Source: JAMLHH01 sp035515235 (GTDB lineage Bacteria > Bacteroidota > Bacteroidia > Chitinophagales > JADIYW01). From it: 64,000 nucleotides of DNA. Location: the NCBI GenBank assembly GCA_035515235.1, contig DATJBS010000054.1, positions 62,001-126,000 on the forward strand, given 5' to 3'. The notes below the pieces were generated by a model. It saw only the letters and a list, made by a program, of their open reading frames with translations, ran no database searches and was not told the DNA's origin. Of the stretch, positions 33,855 through 42,658 are shown piece after piece; the stretch's first letter is position 1; each line of letters opens with the position of its first letter. Position numbers and translations under genes: made by a program.

Positions 33855-36530
33855 TTAATCTTCGTAATTTAATGTAGGAGCCAACCATTTTTCAGTGTAT
33901 TCAAAACTCTGACCGATTCGTTGAGCGTAATCTTCTACTTGATCTTTACCTATTTTACCTACAGCAAAATACTTAGAATCGGGATGCGAAAAGTACCATC
34001 CGCTCACTGATGCTGCAGGGAACATCGCCATGCTTTCAGTCAGTATAATTTCAGACTCTTCAGTAGCTTTTAATAAGTCAAATAAAATCTGTTTTTCTAA
34101 GTGATCTGGACAAGCTGGATATCCAGGAGCTGGACGTATACCTTGATATTTTTCTCTGATTAAATCTTCATTATTGAGCGATTCGGATAAATCATACCCC
34201 CAGAATTCTTTACGAACTCTTTCGTGTAATCTTTCTGCAAGAGCTTCTGCTAATCTATCTGCTAATGCTTTCAATAAAATACTATTATAATCGTCAAGAT
34301 TCGCTTGAAATTCTTCTATTTTATTTTCTATTCCAATACCTGCAGTCACTGCAAATCCACCTATATAATCTTGTTTTCCAGAACTTGCAGGAGCTATGAA
34401 ATCACTCAAACAATTATTAGGTAATCCTGCTCCTTTTTGATTTTGCTGACGTAAATGATGCAATACGATTTCTTTACCTTCATGTTCTATAAGAATATCA
34501 TCGCCAATATTTTGTGCAGGAAAAAGTCCATATACGCCATTAGCAGTCAACCATTTCTCTTCGACTATTTTATCCAACATCTCTAAAGCATCTTCAAAAA
34601 GCTTTGTAGCAGCCTCTCCAACTACTTCATCTTTTAGAATATTTGGATATTTGCCATGTAATTCCCAAGTATTAAAAAATGGAGTCCAGTCTATATATGG
34701 AGTTAATTCTTTTAAATCGTATGCTTTGAATGTCTGAATACCTAACTTTTTAGGTACTGGAGGAGTATAATTCTCCCAATCTAACTTTATGGCATTTTCT
34801 CTTGCTTTATCTAGTGTCAAGTAGGTTTTAGTGACCTTTTTCCCTCTATGTCTTACACGCATTGCTTCATATTCTGCACGCGTTTTCTCCATAAAGTCAC
34901 CTCTTAAAGTATCGCTGATTAAACTCGAAGCTACTCCCACACTTTTGGACGCATCCAAAACATGGACTACGGGTTGACTATAGAAAGGCTCTACTTTTAC
35001 AGCTGTATGAATTTTAGAAGTGGTAGCTCCTCCTATCAAAAGAGGTATTTTTATTCCTTTACGCTCCATTTCTTTCGCTACAAAAACCATTTCATCTAAA
35101 GACGGTGTTATCAATCCACTCAAACCAACGATATCAACATTTTCTTTGATGGCTGTTTCTAATATTTTTTCACAAGGCACCATTACTCCAAGATCTAAAA
35201 TCTCAAAATTATTACATGCCAAAACTACTCCAACAATATTTTTTCCGATATCGTGAACATCACCTTTCACTGTAGCTAAGAGTATCTTACCTGCTTTTTT
35301 ACTTTGTCCATCTACATCCATTTCCATGAAAGGCAATAAATAAGCCACCGCCTTTTTCATTACACGAGCACTCTTTACGACTTGAGGTAAAAACATTTTC
35401 CCTTCACCAAAAAGATCTCCCACGATATTCATACCGAACATCAATGGACCTTCTATAATTAAAAGTGGAGCAGCATATTTCTGACGAGCTTCTTCTATAT
35501 CTGCATCTATATGATCAATGATACCTTTTACCAAAGCATGTTGCAGTCTTTCTTCCACCGTGCCTGATCGCCAAGCCTCATCTTCTACTTTCTTTTTAGC
35601 ATTATTCCCTTTGAAACTTTCTGCTAATTCTAATAAACGTTCTGTAGCATCGTCTCTCCTATTCAGCAATACATCTTCGACATGTTCCAAAAGATTTTTA
35701 TCAATTTCATCATATACTTCTAGCATCGTTGGATTGACAATACCCATCGTCATTCCATGCTTAATTCCATGATATAAAAAAGCAGCGTGCATGGCTTCTC
35801 TCACTTTATTATTTCCTCTAAATGAGAAAGATACATTGCTGACTCCTCCACTCACTTGAACTCCAGGAAGATTTTCACGTATCCATTTTGTAGCTCTGAA
35901 AAAATCTATTGCATTATTTGCATGCTCTTCCATGCCTGTCGCTACTGGGAAAATATTGGGATCAAAAATAATATCCGCTGGATAGAATTTGACTTGATTG
36001 ACTAAAATTTGATAAGATCTTTCACAAATTTCTATTCTTCTTTCAAGAGAATCTGCTTGACCATCTTCATCAAAAGCCATCACTACGACAGCTGCACCAT
36101 ATTTTTTACAAAGAGTAGCTTGACGAATAAATTCTTTTTCACCTTCTTTTAAACTGATCGAGTTGACGATACATTTCCCTTGAACATTCTTCAATCCCGC
36201 TTCAATGATATCCCATTTAGAAGAGTCTATCATGATAGGAATTCTACAGATCTCAGGTTCGGACATGACTAGTCTTAAAAATCTGACCATTGCAGCAACG
36301 CCGTCGATCATCCCTTCGTCCATGTTGATATCCAAAATCTGTGCACCACCTCTCACTTGATTTAGCGCAACAGAAAGAGCATCTTCATATCTATCTTCTT
36401 TGATCATTTTGAGAAATGCCTTCGAACCTGTTACATTCGTTCTCTCACCAATATTGACAAAATTAGAATGAGCAGTAATTGCTAAGGGTTCTAATCCTGA
36501 TAGTTTTAATATATATTCAGTTGGGCTCAA
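33855..36530 (-). CDS. metH: Cobalamin-dependent methionine synthase, folate/B12/activation part
   Basis: 891 aa, starting at TTG 36530; no ATG or GTG lies upstream in frame before the preceding gene, and relatives begin at this point. Domains: pterin-binding barrel (about 1-270, NFVNIGERTNVTGS, GGAQILDINMDEGM); B12 cap; cobalamin Rossmann domain with GDVHDIGKNIV (His ligand near 424) and GLSGLITPSLDEM; and the SAM-binding reactivation domain (about 560-891, RPAPGYPACPDHLEK, SGWYFSHPDSKYFAVGKI). It lacks the homocysteine domain, which is encoded by the gene 10 bp upstream. It transfers methyl from methyl-tetrahydrofolate via cobalamin. The two-gene layout is known in this phylum, so it is not a sequencing break as such. 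Confidence 0.93.
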   Translation of the reverse strand: MSPTEYILKLSGLEPLAITAHSNFVNIGERTNVTGSKAFLKMIKEDRYEDALSVALNQVRGGAQILDINMDEGMIDGVAAMVRFLRLVMSEPEICRIPIMIDSSKWDIIEAGLKNVQGKCIVNSISLKEGEKEFIRQATLCKKYGAAVVVMAFDEDGQADSLERRIEICERSYQILVNQVKFYPADIIFDPNIFPVATGMEEHANNAIDFFRATKWIRENLPGVQVSGGVSNVSFSFRGNNKVREAMHAAFLYHGIKHGMTMGIVNPTMLEVYDEIDKNLLEHVEDVLLNRRDDATERLLELAESFKGNNAKKKVEDEAWRSGTVEERLQHALVKGIIDHIDADIEEARQKYAAPLLIIEGPLMFGMNIVGDLFGEGKMFLPQVVKSARVMKKAVAYLLPFMEMDVDGQSKKAGKILLATVKGDVHDIGKNIVGVVLACNNFEILDLGVMVPCEKILETAIKENVDIVGLSGLITPSLDEMVFVAKEMERKGIKIPLLIGGATTSKIHTAVKVEPFYSQPVVHVLDASKSVGVASSLISDTLRGDFMEKTRAEYEAMRVRHRGKKVTKTYLTLDKARENAIKLDWENYTPPVPKKLGIQTFKAYDLKELTPYIDWTPFFNTWELHGKYPNILKDEVVGEAATKLFEDALEMLDKIVEEKWLTANGVYGLFPAQNIGDDILIEHEGKEIVLHHLRQQNQKGAGLPNNCLSDFIAPASSGKQDYIGGFAVTAGIGIENKIEEFQANLDDYNSILLKALADRLAEALAERLHERVRKEFWGYDLSESLNNEDLIREKYQGIRPAPGYPACPDHLEKQILFDLLKATEESEIILTESMAMFPAASVSGWYFSHPDSKYFAVGKIGKDQVEDYAQRIGQSFEYTEKWLAPTLNYED

Positions 36531-36540
36531 TGTAAAAAAT

Positions 36541-37557
36541 TTAAAATGAAAGAACTTCAGTTTGAGGTAATTTCCTAGGTGGATATTTAGCGGCTAATTC
36601 AGCAATTGCTTTAATATGTTTTGGAGTAGTGCCACAGCAACCGCCGATAATATTGACAAGATTCAGCTCTAAAAACTCTTCAATTTCTTGTGCCATCATA
36701 TCTGAATCCTGATCATAGCATCCAAATTCATTGGGTAAGCCTGCATTCGGATAAGCGCTGATATAAAACGGAGCTTCTTTAGCTAAAACTTGAAGATATG
36801 GTCTCAATTCTTTAGCACCTAAAGCACAATTCAAACCCACTGCAAATAAAGGAGCATGTGCAATTGAAATTAGAAAAGCTTCTGTTGTTTGTCCACTTAA
36901 AGTTCGACCACTTGCATCCGTAATAGTTCCAGAAACTATCAGTGGCCACTCTTGTCCTCTTTCTTCAAAAACAGTTTGAACAGCAAAAATTGCAGCTTTT
37001 GCATTTAATGTATCAAAAACCGTTTCAATTAATATTATATCTACTTCTCCATCTAAAAGCGCTCTTGTTTGAAAAGCATACGCTTCGACTAAATCATCAA
37101 AACCAATTGCTCTAAAACCTGGATCGTTGACATCAGGAGAAAGCGAAGCTGTCTTACTTGTTGGACCAATCGCTCCTGCCACAAATCTTATTTTTTCAGG
37201 AGTGATAGCATTCATCCTTTCTACTTCTTCCTTAGCAATTTTAGCACTGAGATAATTGATATCATAAACTGCTTCTTGCATAGAATAGTCTCCTTGTGCA
37301 ATCTTAGTTCCACTAAAAGTATTGGTTTCTATAATATCAGCTCCAGCTTCGAGATAGCCTCTATGGATTTGTCTTATAACATCAGGACGAGTGATGGATA
37401 ATAAATCATTATTTCCTTTTAATGAAGTAGGGTGATCTTTGAAACGTTCCTTTCTAAAATCCTCTTCCTCCAATTGATATTGTTGAATCATCGTACCCAT
37501 AGCTCCATCTAGGACTAAGATTCTTTCTTGGATTGCTTTTTCTAATGCAGTATTCAT
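36541..37557 (-). CDS. Methionine synthase homocysteine-binding part (homocysteine S-methyltransferase domain)
   Basis: 338 aa. It is equivalent to the N-terminal barrel of MetH: ILDGAMGTMIQQYQL at 15-29, GADIIETNTFSGT, VAGAIGPTSKTASLSPDV, and the three zinc Cys (one in VGLNCALGA, two in IIGGCCGTTPKHI). It binds homocysteine through zinc and hands it the methyl group from the cobalamin subunit encoded 10 bp downstream. A SAM-I riboswitch lies in its leader, so the two-gene operon should be shut off when S-adenosylmethionine is plentiful. Confidence 0.93.
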   Translation of the reverse strand: MNTALEKAIQERILVLDGAMGTMIQQYQLEEEDFRKERFKDHPTSLKGNNDLLSITRPDVIRQIHRGYLEAGADIIETNTFSGTKIAQGDYSMQEAVYDINYLSAKIAKEEVERMNAITPEKIRFVAGAIGPTSKTASLSPDVNDPGFRAIGFDDLVEAYAFQTRALLDGEVDIILIETVFDTLNAKAAIFAVQTVFEERGQEWPLIVSGTITDASGRTLSGQTTEAFLISIAHAPLFAVGLNCALGAKELRPYLQVLAKEAPFYISAYPNAGLPNEFGCYDQDSDMMAQEIEEFLELNLVNIIGGCCGTTPKHIKAIAELAAKYPPRKLPQTEVLSF

Positions 37558-37623
37558 TGTAAAACTTGTTTAGGTACACAAGTAACTTAATGAATTGAGG
37601 AAGGATGTATAAAAGTCATCACT

Positions 37624-37738
37624 ACTTATCTTATCCTCCGATTGCTCTTTGGATTAGGATGTGGCACCTTCCGATCTAAAAACTTTCGGGGTTGCCAAGA
37701 CATCGCAGGGCCTATTCCCTCCGTCTTTCTCAATAAGT
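37624..37738 (-). promoter_or_regulatory. SAM-I (S-box) riboswitch upstream of the metH operon
   Basis: Read on the minus strand, the leader shows the S-box core in order: P1 strand ACTTAT (37738-37733), GAGAAAGACGGAGGGA, GGCCCTGCGATGTC, TTGGCAACCCC, an AAGGTGCCA..TCC segment, and the closing P1 strand ATAAGT (37629-37624). These are the conserved blocks of SAM-I aptamers. The aptamer ends 66 nt before the ATG. I see no strong terminator with a long T-run after it, so control may act on translation (inference). Confidence 0.9.
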
Positions 37739-38068
37739 TGGCTTGTAAAACCGAGACTAAGGTATGAAAAGATTTATCATCTACCTAAATAAGATATATT
37801 ACCAATAGTTTACTACTTGCAGATAGAATGGATTTTAACAGAAGTCTAATTTGAAATTTACAGAAAAATGCAGTTTTATAAAAACGATTGTGTTGTCAAT
37901 TATCAAAAAATATCTTTTCGAAATAGTTTTTAAAAGTCAATCAAACGAAGCAATTATGCCCATTATTTGATTCGAATTTTGAACACAAAAAAATCCTTAA
38001 AGTAATGCTCATTGAATTAATTATAAATTTCATTAAGGTTTTACATAAGTTTGTAGCTTCTTAGAAAT
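37739..38068. other. Divergent intergenic region between the metH riboswitch and metF
   Basis: This 330-bp stretch must carry the metH operon promoter (right of 37738), for which I see no clear TAnnTTTG match, and the metF promoter at 38046-38053. The middle is AT-rich with no frames or repeats I can support. Confidence 0.5.
38046..38053 (+). promoter_or_regulatory. -7 promoter element of metF
   Basis: TAAGTTTG matches TAnnTTTG and ends 15 bp before the ATG at 38069; the leader would be about 10 nt, too short for a riboswitch. Confidence 0.5.
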
Positions 38069-39028
38069 ATGAAAGTAGTAGATATCATCCATGAGCACCG
38101 CAAGGGAGAGAAATTAGTATCTTTTGAGATATTGCCTCCTTTGAAGGGTAAAAGCATTGAACAATTGTATAGAATTCTCGATCCATTGATGGAGTATAAA
38201 CCTCCATTTATTGATGTCACTTATCATCGAGAAGAGTATGAATATAAAGTAACTCCGAGCGGATATTTTGAAAAAATTGCTGTCAGAAAAAGACCTGGAA
38301 CAGTAGGTATTTGTTCGGCTATCAAACATAAATACGACGTAGAAGCTGTCCCACATTTAATCTGTGGCGGATTCTCGAAAGAAGAAACAGAGAATGCACT
38401 AATTGACTTAAACTTCTTAGATATTCAGAATGTTTTGGCACTGAGAGGCGATGCAAGAAAAATGGAAAAGTCTTTTGTAGCTGAACCTGATGGTCATCAT
38501 TATGCAGTCGATTTAGTCAGACAATTAGACGACATGAACAAAGGTCATTATTTAGATAAAGACTTGGTGGATGCTGTCAAAACTGATTTTTGTATAGGAG
38601 TAGCAGGATATCCTGAGAAACATTTTGAAGCAGCTAGCTATCAAGAAGACTTAATGTTTTTGAAGAAAAAAATTGATGCTGGAGCTCACTATATCGTCAC
38701 TCAAATGTTTTTTGACAATGCTGCTTTCTTGAAATTTGTAAAAGATTGTAGAGCTATTGGGATTGATGTTCCTATCATTCCAGGAATCAAGCCTATCACA
38801 AAACTTGCACAATTAAAAGGTATTCCAAGTAACTTTTATATCGACTTTCCTGATGAATTAGTGAAAGAAATCCGCAAGTGTAAAAATGATGAAGAAGTCA
38901 GATTATTAGGAATAGAATGGTGTGTACAACAGTCCAAAGAATTGTTTGCTAATGGCGCTCCTTGTATTCACTTTTACACGATGAGTGACTTCAAAACAGT
39001 ATCTACTATCTGTACTGAAATTTTATAG
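38069..39028 (+). CDS. metF: 5,10-methylenetetrahydrofolate reductase
   Basis: 319 aa TIM barrel, FAD enzyme. SFEILPPLKG at the start (Glu of the EFFPP-like motif), DVTYHREEY, ALRGDA, CIGVAGYPEKHFEA, HYIVTQMFFDNAAF and PIIPGIKPITK are the family landmarks. It makes methyl-tetrahydrofolate, the methyl donor of the MetH pair encoded on the opposite strand, so both halves of the methyl route to methionine sit back to back. Unlike metH it has its own short-leader promoter with no riboswitch. Confidence 0.95.
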   Translation: MKVVDIIHEHRKGEKLVSFEILPPLKGKSIEQLYRILDPLMEYKPPFIDVTYHREEYEYKVTPSGYFEKIAVRKRPGTVGICSAIKHKYDVEAVPHLICGGFSKEETENALIDLNFLDIQNVLALRGDARKMEKSFVAEPDGHHYAVDLVRQLDDMNKGHYLDKDLVDAVKTDFCIGVAGYPEKHFEAASYQEDLMFLKKKIDAGAHYIVTQMFFDNAAFLKFVKDCRAIGIDVPIIPGIKPITKLAQLKGIPSNFYIDFPDELVKEIRKCKNDEEVRLLGIEWCVQQSKELFANGAPCIHFYTMSDFKTVSTICTEIL

Positions 39029-39039
39029 TTTTTTATAAA

Positions 39040-39924
39040 ATGAAGAAGGGAAATCAGGTAGTCAACTGGCTATTATTAGTCGGCCTATCCATGATGTGGG
39101 GATTTTCATTTTTCTTCATTAAAAGAGGTTTAGAATCTTTCATACCATTAGAAGTAGGTGCATTAAGAATTTTTATTGCTTTTTGTACTTTACTACCTTT
39201 CCTTCTTTTTTTTCATAAAAAAATACCTTTAAAAGCTGTTGCTTATACTGGATTAGCAGGATTATTAGGGAGCGGACTTCCACCTATTTTGTTCTCTTAC
39301 GGTCAAACGCATGTCAGTACATCTATCACAGGAATTTTAAATACGACTACACCATTATTTGCTTTAATTTTCGGAGTTTTACTTTTTGGAGTAAAAGCTA
39401 AATGGAATCAATTTATTGGAGTTATCATTGGCTTTTCTGGTGCAGCGACTATCATTTTAACTCAGTCAGATATCGATTTTAATTTTGATCCTAAATATGC
39501 ACTTTTGATTGTATTGGCGACAAGTTGTTATGGAATGTCTGCCAATATTTTGAAGTCAAAAGTCATGATTTACGACATACATCCTATACAGATTTCCATA
39601 TTTGGATTTATATTTATGGGACCTGTTGCAGCTGCATTTTTAGCGTGGAATGGTACTTTTGAAAGAATTCTTCACGACCCTAATGCACAAGTTGGAATTC
39701 AATATTTACTCATTTTAGGGATATTTGGAACTGCAATTGCCATGTTTTTCTTCAATTGGCTGACTCAGAGAACAAGTGCATTATTCGCATCTTTCACAAC
39801 TTATTTGATACCAATATTTGCAGTATTAATAGGGATTTTTATTTTAGGAGAAGCTGTAAGAGTTTCTCATGTTATTGGATTTGCTATCATCCTAACAGGT
39901 GTAATTATTGCTAATAAAAAGTAA
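39040..39924 (+). CDS. DMT superfamily transporter (EamA domains)
   Basis: 294 aa with ten predicted transmembrane helices in two EamA repeats (WLLLVGLSMMWGFSFFFIKR, GALRIFIAFCTLLPFLLFF; ALLIVLATSCYGMSANILKS, IAMFFFNWLTQRTSALFAS, TYLIPIFAVLIGIFILGE). It is an inner-membrane drug/metabolite exporter or importer; the substrate is unknown, with amino-acid derivatives or purines usual for the family. It begins 11 bp after metF, so probably co-transcribed; a methionine-linked cargo is possible but only by position. Confidence 0.88.
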   Translation: MKKGNQVVNWLLLVGLSMMWGFSFFFIKRGLESFIPLEVGALRIFIAFCTLLPFLLFFHKKIPLKAVAYTGLAGLLGSGLPPILFSYGQTHVSTSITGILNTTTPLFALIFGVLLFGVKAKWNQFIGVIIGFSGAATIILTQSDIDFNFDPKYALLIVLATSCYGMSANILKSKVMIYDIHPIQISIFGFIFMGPVAAAFLAWNGTFERILHDPNAQVGIQYLLILGIFGTAIAMFFFNWLTQRTSALFASFTTYLIPIFAVLIGIFILGEAVRVSHVIGFAIILTGVIIANKK

Positions 39925-39927
39925 TTT

Positions 39928-40089
39928 CTAATTCATTACTGGCAATAATGATGGTTGACACGCCATCATATTAGCTGATGTTTCTTTTTGTCCAAAAGTT
40001 GGACAGCCACATTTTTTAGAAGATTTACATCCCATTAACAAGGCATTAAAGGCAAAAAACATTATCATATAAGTCACAAATCTTTTCAT
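39928..40089 (-). CDS. Tiny Cys-rich lipoprotein (53 aa)
   Basis: A 53-aa gene starting ATG 40089 and ending TAG 39928. MKRFVTYMIMFFAFNALLMGC is a lipoprotein signal with lipobox Cys21; the mature part starts CKSSKKCGCPTFGQK and has four Cys in total. Short lipoproteins with an S-K-K-C-G-C-P core recur in Bacteroidota, which supports this as a real gene (from memory of such proteins). It is convergent with the EamA transporter (3 bp between stops) and divergent from the MurG-like gene 60 bp away. The Cys residues could bind metal or form disulfides. Function unknown. Confidence 0.7.
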   Translation of the reverse strand: MKRFVTYMIMFFAFNALLMGCKSSKKCGCPTFGQKETSANMMACQPSLLPVMN

Positions 40090-40148
40090 ATTCTTCTATA
40101 TACCTATGAAAATAACGATTATTGCTTAGCTATCTGTATTTTTAACAA

Positions 40149-41255
40149 ATGGAAAAATTTTTATCAGGTAAAAAAATAGTAGTTGCTCCGCTCAATTGGG
40201 GCTTAGGACATGCTACTAGAAGTATACCTGTGGTTGAAAGATTGATTCATTATGGAGCTGATGTTCACTTAGCTGGAGATGGTGATTCTTTAAAATTTAT
40301 TTCAGAAGAATTCCCACGTCTAAAAACTCACAGTCTACCTTCTTATAACATTGAATACCCTAGTGGTTGGGGTGGTGCGTGGAAGACTGTCATGAAAGCT
40401 CCTAGCATAATCCGAGCAATCAAAAAAGAACAAAAAGCAATACAGAAAATTATCATAGAAAATAATATTGATGCTATCATTTCTGACAATCGATATGGTG
40501 TTTATTCCGATAAAATACCTTCTATCTTTTTAGGGCATCAAATCAGAGTATTACCGCCCAAATTATTACGTTGGGGAAGTGGAATCATATTGTTTTGGCA
40601 CAAAACCTATTTAAAGAATTTCAGAGAAATCTGGGTGCCAGATTATGAAAAAGAGCACAATCTTTCTGGGATTTTATCACATGATTTAAATCTAAAAACT
40701 CCAATTAAATACATTGGTCCGCTAAGTAGATTTTCAAGTTATCACTTTTCAAATAAAGAAAAAGGAAACAAAATAGTAGCTGTATTATCTGGCCCTGAAC
40801 CTCAAAGAAGTTATTTTGAAGAAATTATTGCTGAGCAATTAAAAGAGATAAATTTGCCTTCAATTTTAATAAGAGGTGTTGTAGAAAATGCTCCAAATCA
40901 ACAAATAGGACATTTGACAATCATTAACTACCTCCACACAGAAGATTTGCTGAAAGAAATATCCAATGCGAAAATTGTCATTTGCAGACCTGGCTATAGT
41001 ACGATAATGGACTTATCGCTTTTTGGAAAAAAGATGATTTTGATACCCACTCCTGGACAAACTGAACAAGAATACTTATCTGAAAATTTATCTCAACAAG
41101 GAAAAGCGATTGTACAAAAACAGAAAGCAATTAATATTAAAGAAGCCATTCTACAATTAGAATCTGTAGAAGCTTTATCTGTATCTAAATGGAACTATGA
41201 TTTACTAGATAAAGAAATTAGAAGATTTGGTCAGATGATGACAAATTTAAACTAA
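40149..41255 (+). CDS. GT-B glycosyltransferase, MurG/GT28-like
   Basis: 368 aa. It begins KKIVVAPLNWGLGHATRSIPVVERL, the glycine-rich acceptor loop of GT-B enzymes. The C-terminal half has VAVLSGPEPQRSYFEEIIAEQL, ILIRGVVENAP, ISNAKIVICRPGYSTIMDLSLFGKKMILIPTPGQTEQEY, the GT28 nucleotide-sugar signature. It is not MurG itself, since the order and flanking genes differ; proteins with the LNWGLGHATR start are common in this phylum and unassigned. A transfer of a hexosamine to a lipid or protein acceptor at the cytoplasmic face is plausible. The 3' end overlaps murI by 4 bp tail to tail. Confidence 0.82.
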   Translation: MEKFLSGKKIVVAPLNWGLGHATRSIPVVERLIHYGADVHLAGDGDSLKFISEEFPRLKTHSLPSYNIEYPSGWGGAWKTVMKAPSIIRAIKKEQKAIQKIIIENNIDAIISDNRYGVYSDKIPSIFLGHQIRVLPPKLLRWGSGIILFWHKTYLKNFREIWVPDYEKEHNLSGILSHDLNLKTPIKYIGPLSRFSSYHFSNKEKGNKIVAVLSGPEPQRSYFEEIIAEQLKEINLPSILIRGVVENAPNQQIGHLTIINYLHTEDLLKEISNAKIVICRPGYSTIMDLSLFGKKMILIPTPGQTEQEYLSENLSQQGKAIVQKQKAINIKEAILQLESVEALSVSKWNYDLLDKEIRRFGQMMTNLN

Positions 41256-42079
41256 GCTTCCTCTTCAAAAATTCTTGAATGCTTCAAGAAGACTTCCTCT
41301 TTGTAAAATAATTTAGTGGTCTCTTCAAAAGAATCGGTATAATCAGAAACGAAGAATTGATGTTGAACCTTAGAGCTTTTATTGATTAAATCAGAAGACT
41401 CTAATACCTTTTTTACGTACTGAGCTACAATTTCATTAGTAGCCAAAATTTCTACTTCACGGTGAGCATCTAGATAGAACTCAGCAATCTCTTTCTTAAT
41501 TAATGGATAGTGAGTACATGCCAAAACCAATGCATTGATATCATCTAATACAGGTTCTGCTAGATATGCTTCAATTATTGCTTTACTGATATCTCCCTTT
41601 ATGAATCCTGACTCAATCATAGGAGCAAGTAAAGGAGTAGCTAAAGACTCTACGCGTGTGTTGGGATGTAAATGAAGGATTTTATTGGGGAATATATTTG
41701 AACCTATAGTGGCTCTAGTGCCTATCACACCTACGTTATTGATTTTATTCAAATGGATATAATCGACAACTGGATCGATTACATTTATAACTTGAACATC
41801 ATGCTGTTTTGCAATTTCTTGCACATATTCAAAAGCCACAGAAGAGGCGCTATTACATGCGATAATAATGAGCTTGACATTGCACCCTAACAAGAAGCTA
41901 GTAATAACAGAACAGTATCTTTTGATGGTATCTGGAGACTTATCACCATAAGGAAGATGAGCTGTATCACCAAAGTAGATAAGACTCTCGTTTGGGAGTG
42001 TATTTAAAACAGCATTGGCGACCGTTAAGCCGCCAATACCAGAGTCAAATATTCCTATAGGACTTTCACTATGCTTCAT
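41252..42079 (-). CDS. murI: Glutamate racemase
   Basis: 275 aa. GIFDSGIGGLTV (Asp12), IYFGDTAHLPYG, the first catalytic Cys in IIACNSASS (C75) and the second in VLACTHYPLI (C188, followed by T-H) are all present. It makes D-glutamate for peptidoglycan in the cytosol. It is the last gene of the envelope operon, 6 bp after the Skp gene; this end position next to ompH/bamA is common in Bacteroidota. Confidence 0.95.
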   Translation of the reverse strand: MKHSESPIGIFDSGIGGLTVANAVLNTLPNESLIYFGDTAHLPYGDKSPDTIKRYCSVITSFLLGCNVKLIIIACNSASSVAFEYVQEIAKQHDVQVINVIDPVVDYIHLNKINNVGVIGTRATIGSNIFPNKILHLHPNTRVESLATPLLAPMIESGFIKGDISKAIIEAYLAEPVLDDINALVLACTHYPLIKKEIAEFYLDAHREVEILATNEIVAQYVKKVLESSDLINKSSKVQHQFFVSDYTDSFEETTKLFYKEEVFLKHSRIFEEEA

Positions 42080-42085
42080 GTTTTC

Positions 42086-42625
42086 TTATTTAGAAGCAGC
42101 AGTAGACAAGCCTAATTTTTTCTTTAATGGGTTGATTAAGTTTTCTGATTCGTCAGCATGTAAGATTGATCCTGCACTAGAATCAAAAATATAAGTATAA
42201 CCACCATCTTTAGCTACATCAGCAATTGCTTTGTTGATTTTGTCAAATAATGGTTGGTATAAAGTTTGACGTTTTTTTGCTACTTTATCATCTGCTTGAT
42301 CTTGGAAATCTTGGATTCTTTTTTCTAAATCTTGGATTTCTTTTGCTTTAAATTCTTGATCGATTTCTGTCAAAGACTTGTTTTGAACACCAGTTTGAAA
42401 ATCTTGAATTTTCTTTTGGTACTCACCGTACATTTTCTCTAAGCTTGCATAAAGATCATTACCATATTTCTCTAAATCAGCATCAGCAGTTTTTTTCTCA
42501 GGTATAGCATCCAAAATCTCTAGTGAATTTACATAACCAAACTTATAAGCTTTGATTTGTGCATTTGCATTAAATGAAATTGCTGTCATAGCTACTACAG
42601 CTAGTGTAAAGATGATTTTTCTCAT
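42086..42625 (-). CDS. OmpH/Skp family periplasmic chaperone (copy 2)
   Basis: 179 aa. Signal peptide MRKIIFTLAVVAMTAISFNANA. The body starts KAYKFGYVNSLEILDAIPEKKTAD and then forms a long charged coiled coil (residues 55-125) before a hydrophobic strand region (VAKDGGYTYIFDSSAGSILHADES), the Skp jellyfish layout. It holds unfolded outer-membrane proteins in the periplasm for delivery to BamA, encoded two genes upstream. It is 33 bp after the first Skp copy; the two differ a lot in sequence, so duplication is old. Confidence 0.9.
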   Translation of the reverse strand: MRKIIFTLAVVAMTAISFNANAQIKAYKFGYVNSLEILDAIPEKKTADADLEKYGNDLYASLEKMYGEYQKKIQDFQTGVQNKSLTEIDQEFKAKEIQDLEKRIQDFQDQADDKVAKKRQTLYQPLFDKINKAIADVAKDGGYTYIFDSSAGSILHADESENLINPLKKKLGLSTAASK

Positions 42626-42658
42626 AATAATTGAATAGTTTTATTTGATTTAAAAAGG

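Noticed and set aside
33829..33855. Bidirectional terminator between the amidase and metH
   Set aside because: ATTCTTT/AAAGAAT is a short all-AT stem with no good T-run; too weak to call.
36531..36540. MetH split as a sequencing frameshift
   Set aside because: The break falls exactly at the domain boundary and the same two-gene layout is known in Bacteroidota, so it is more likely natural.
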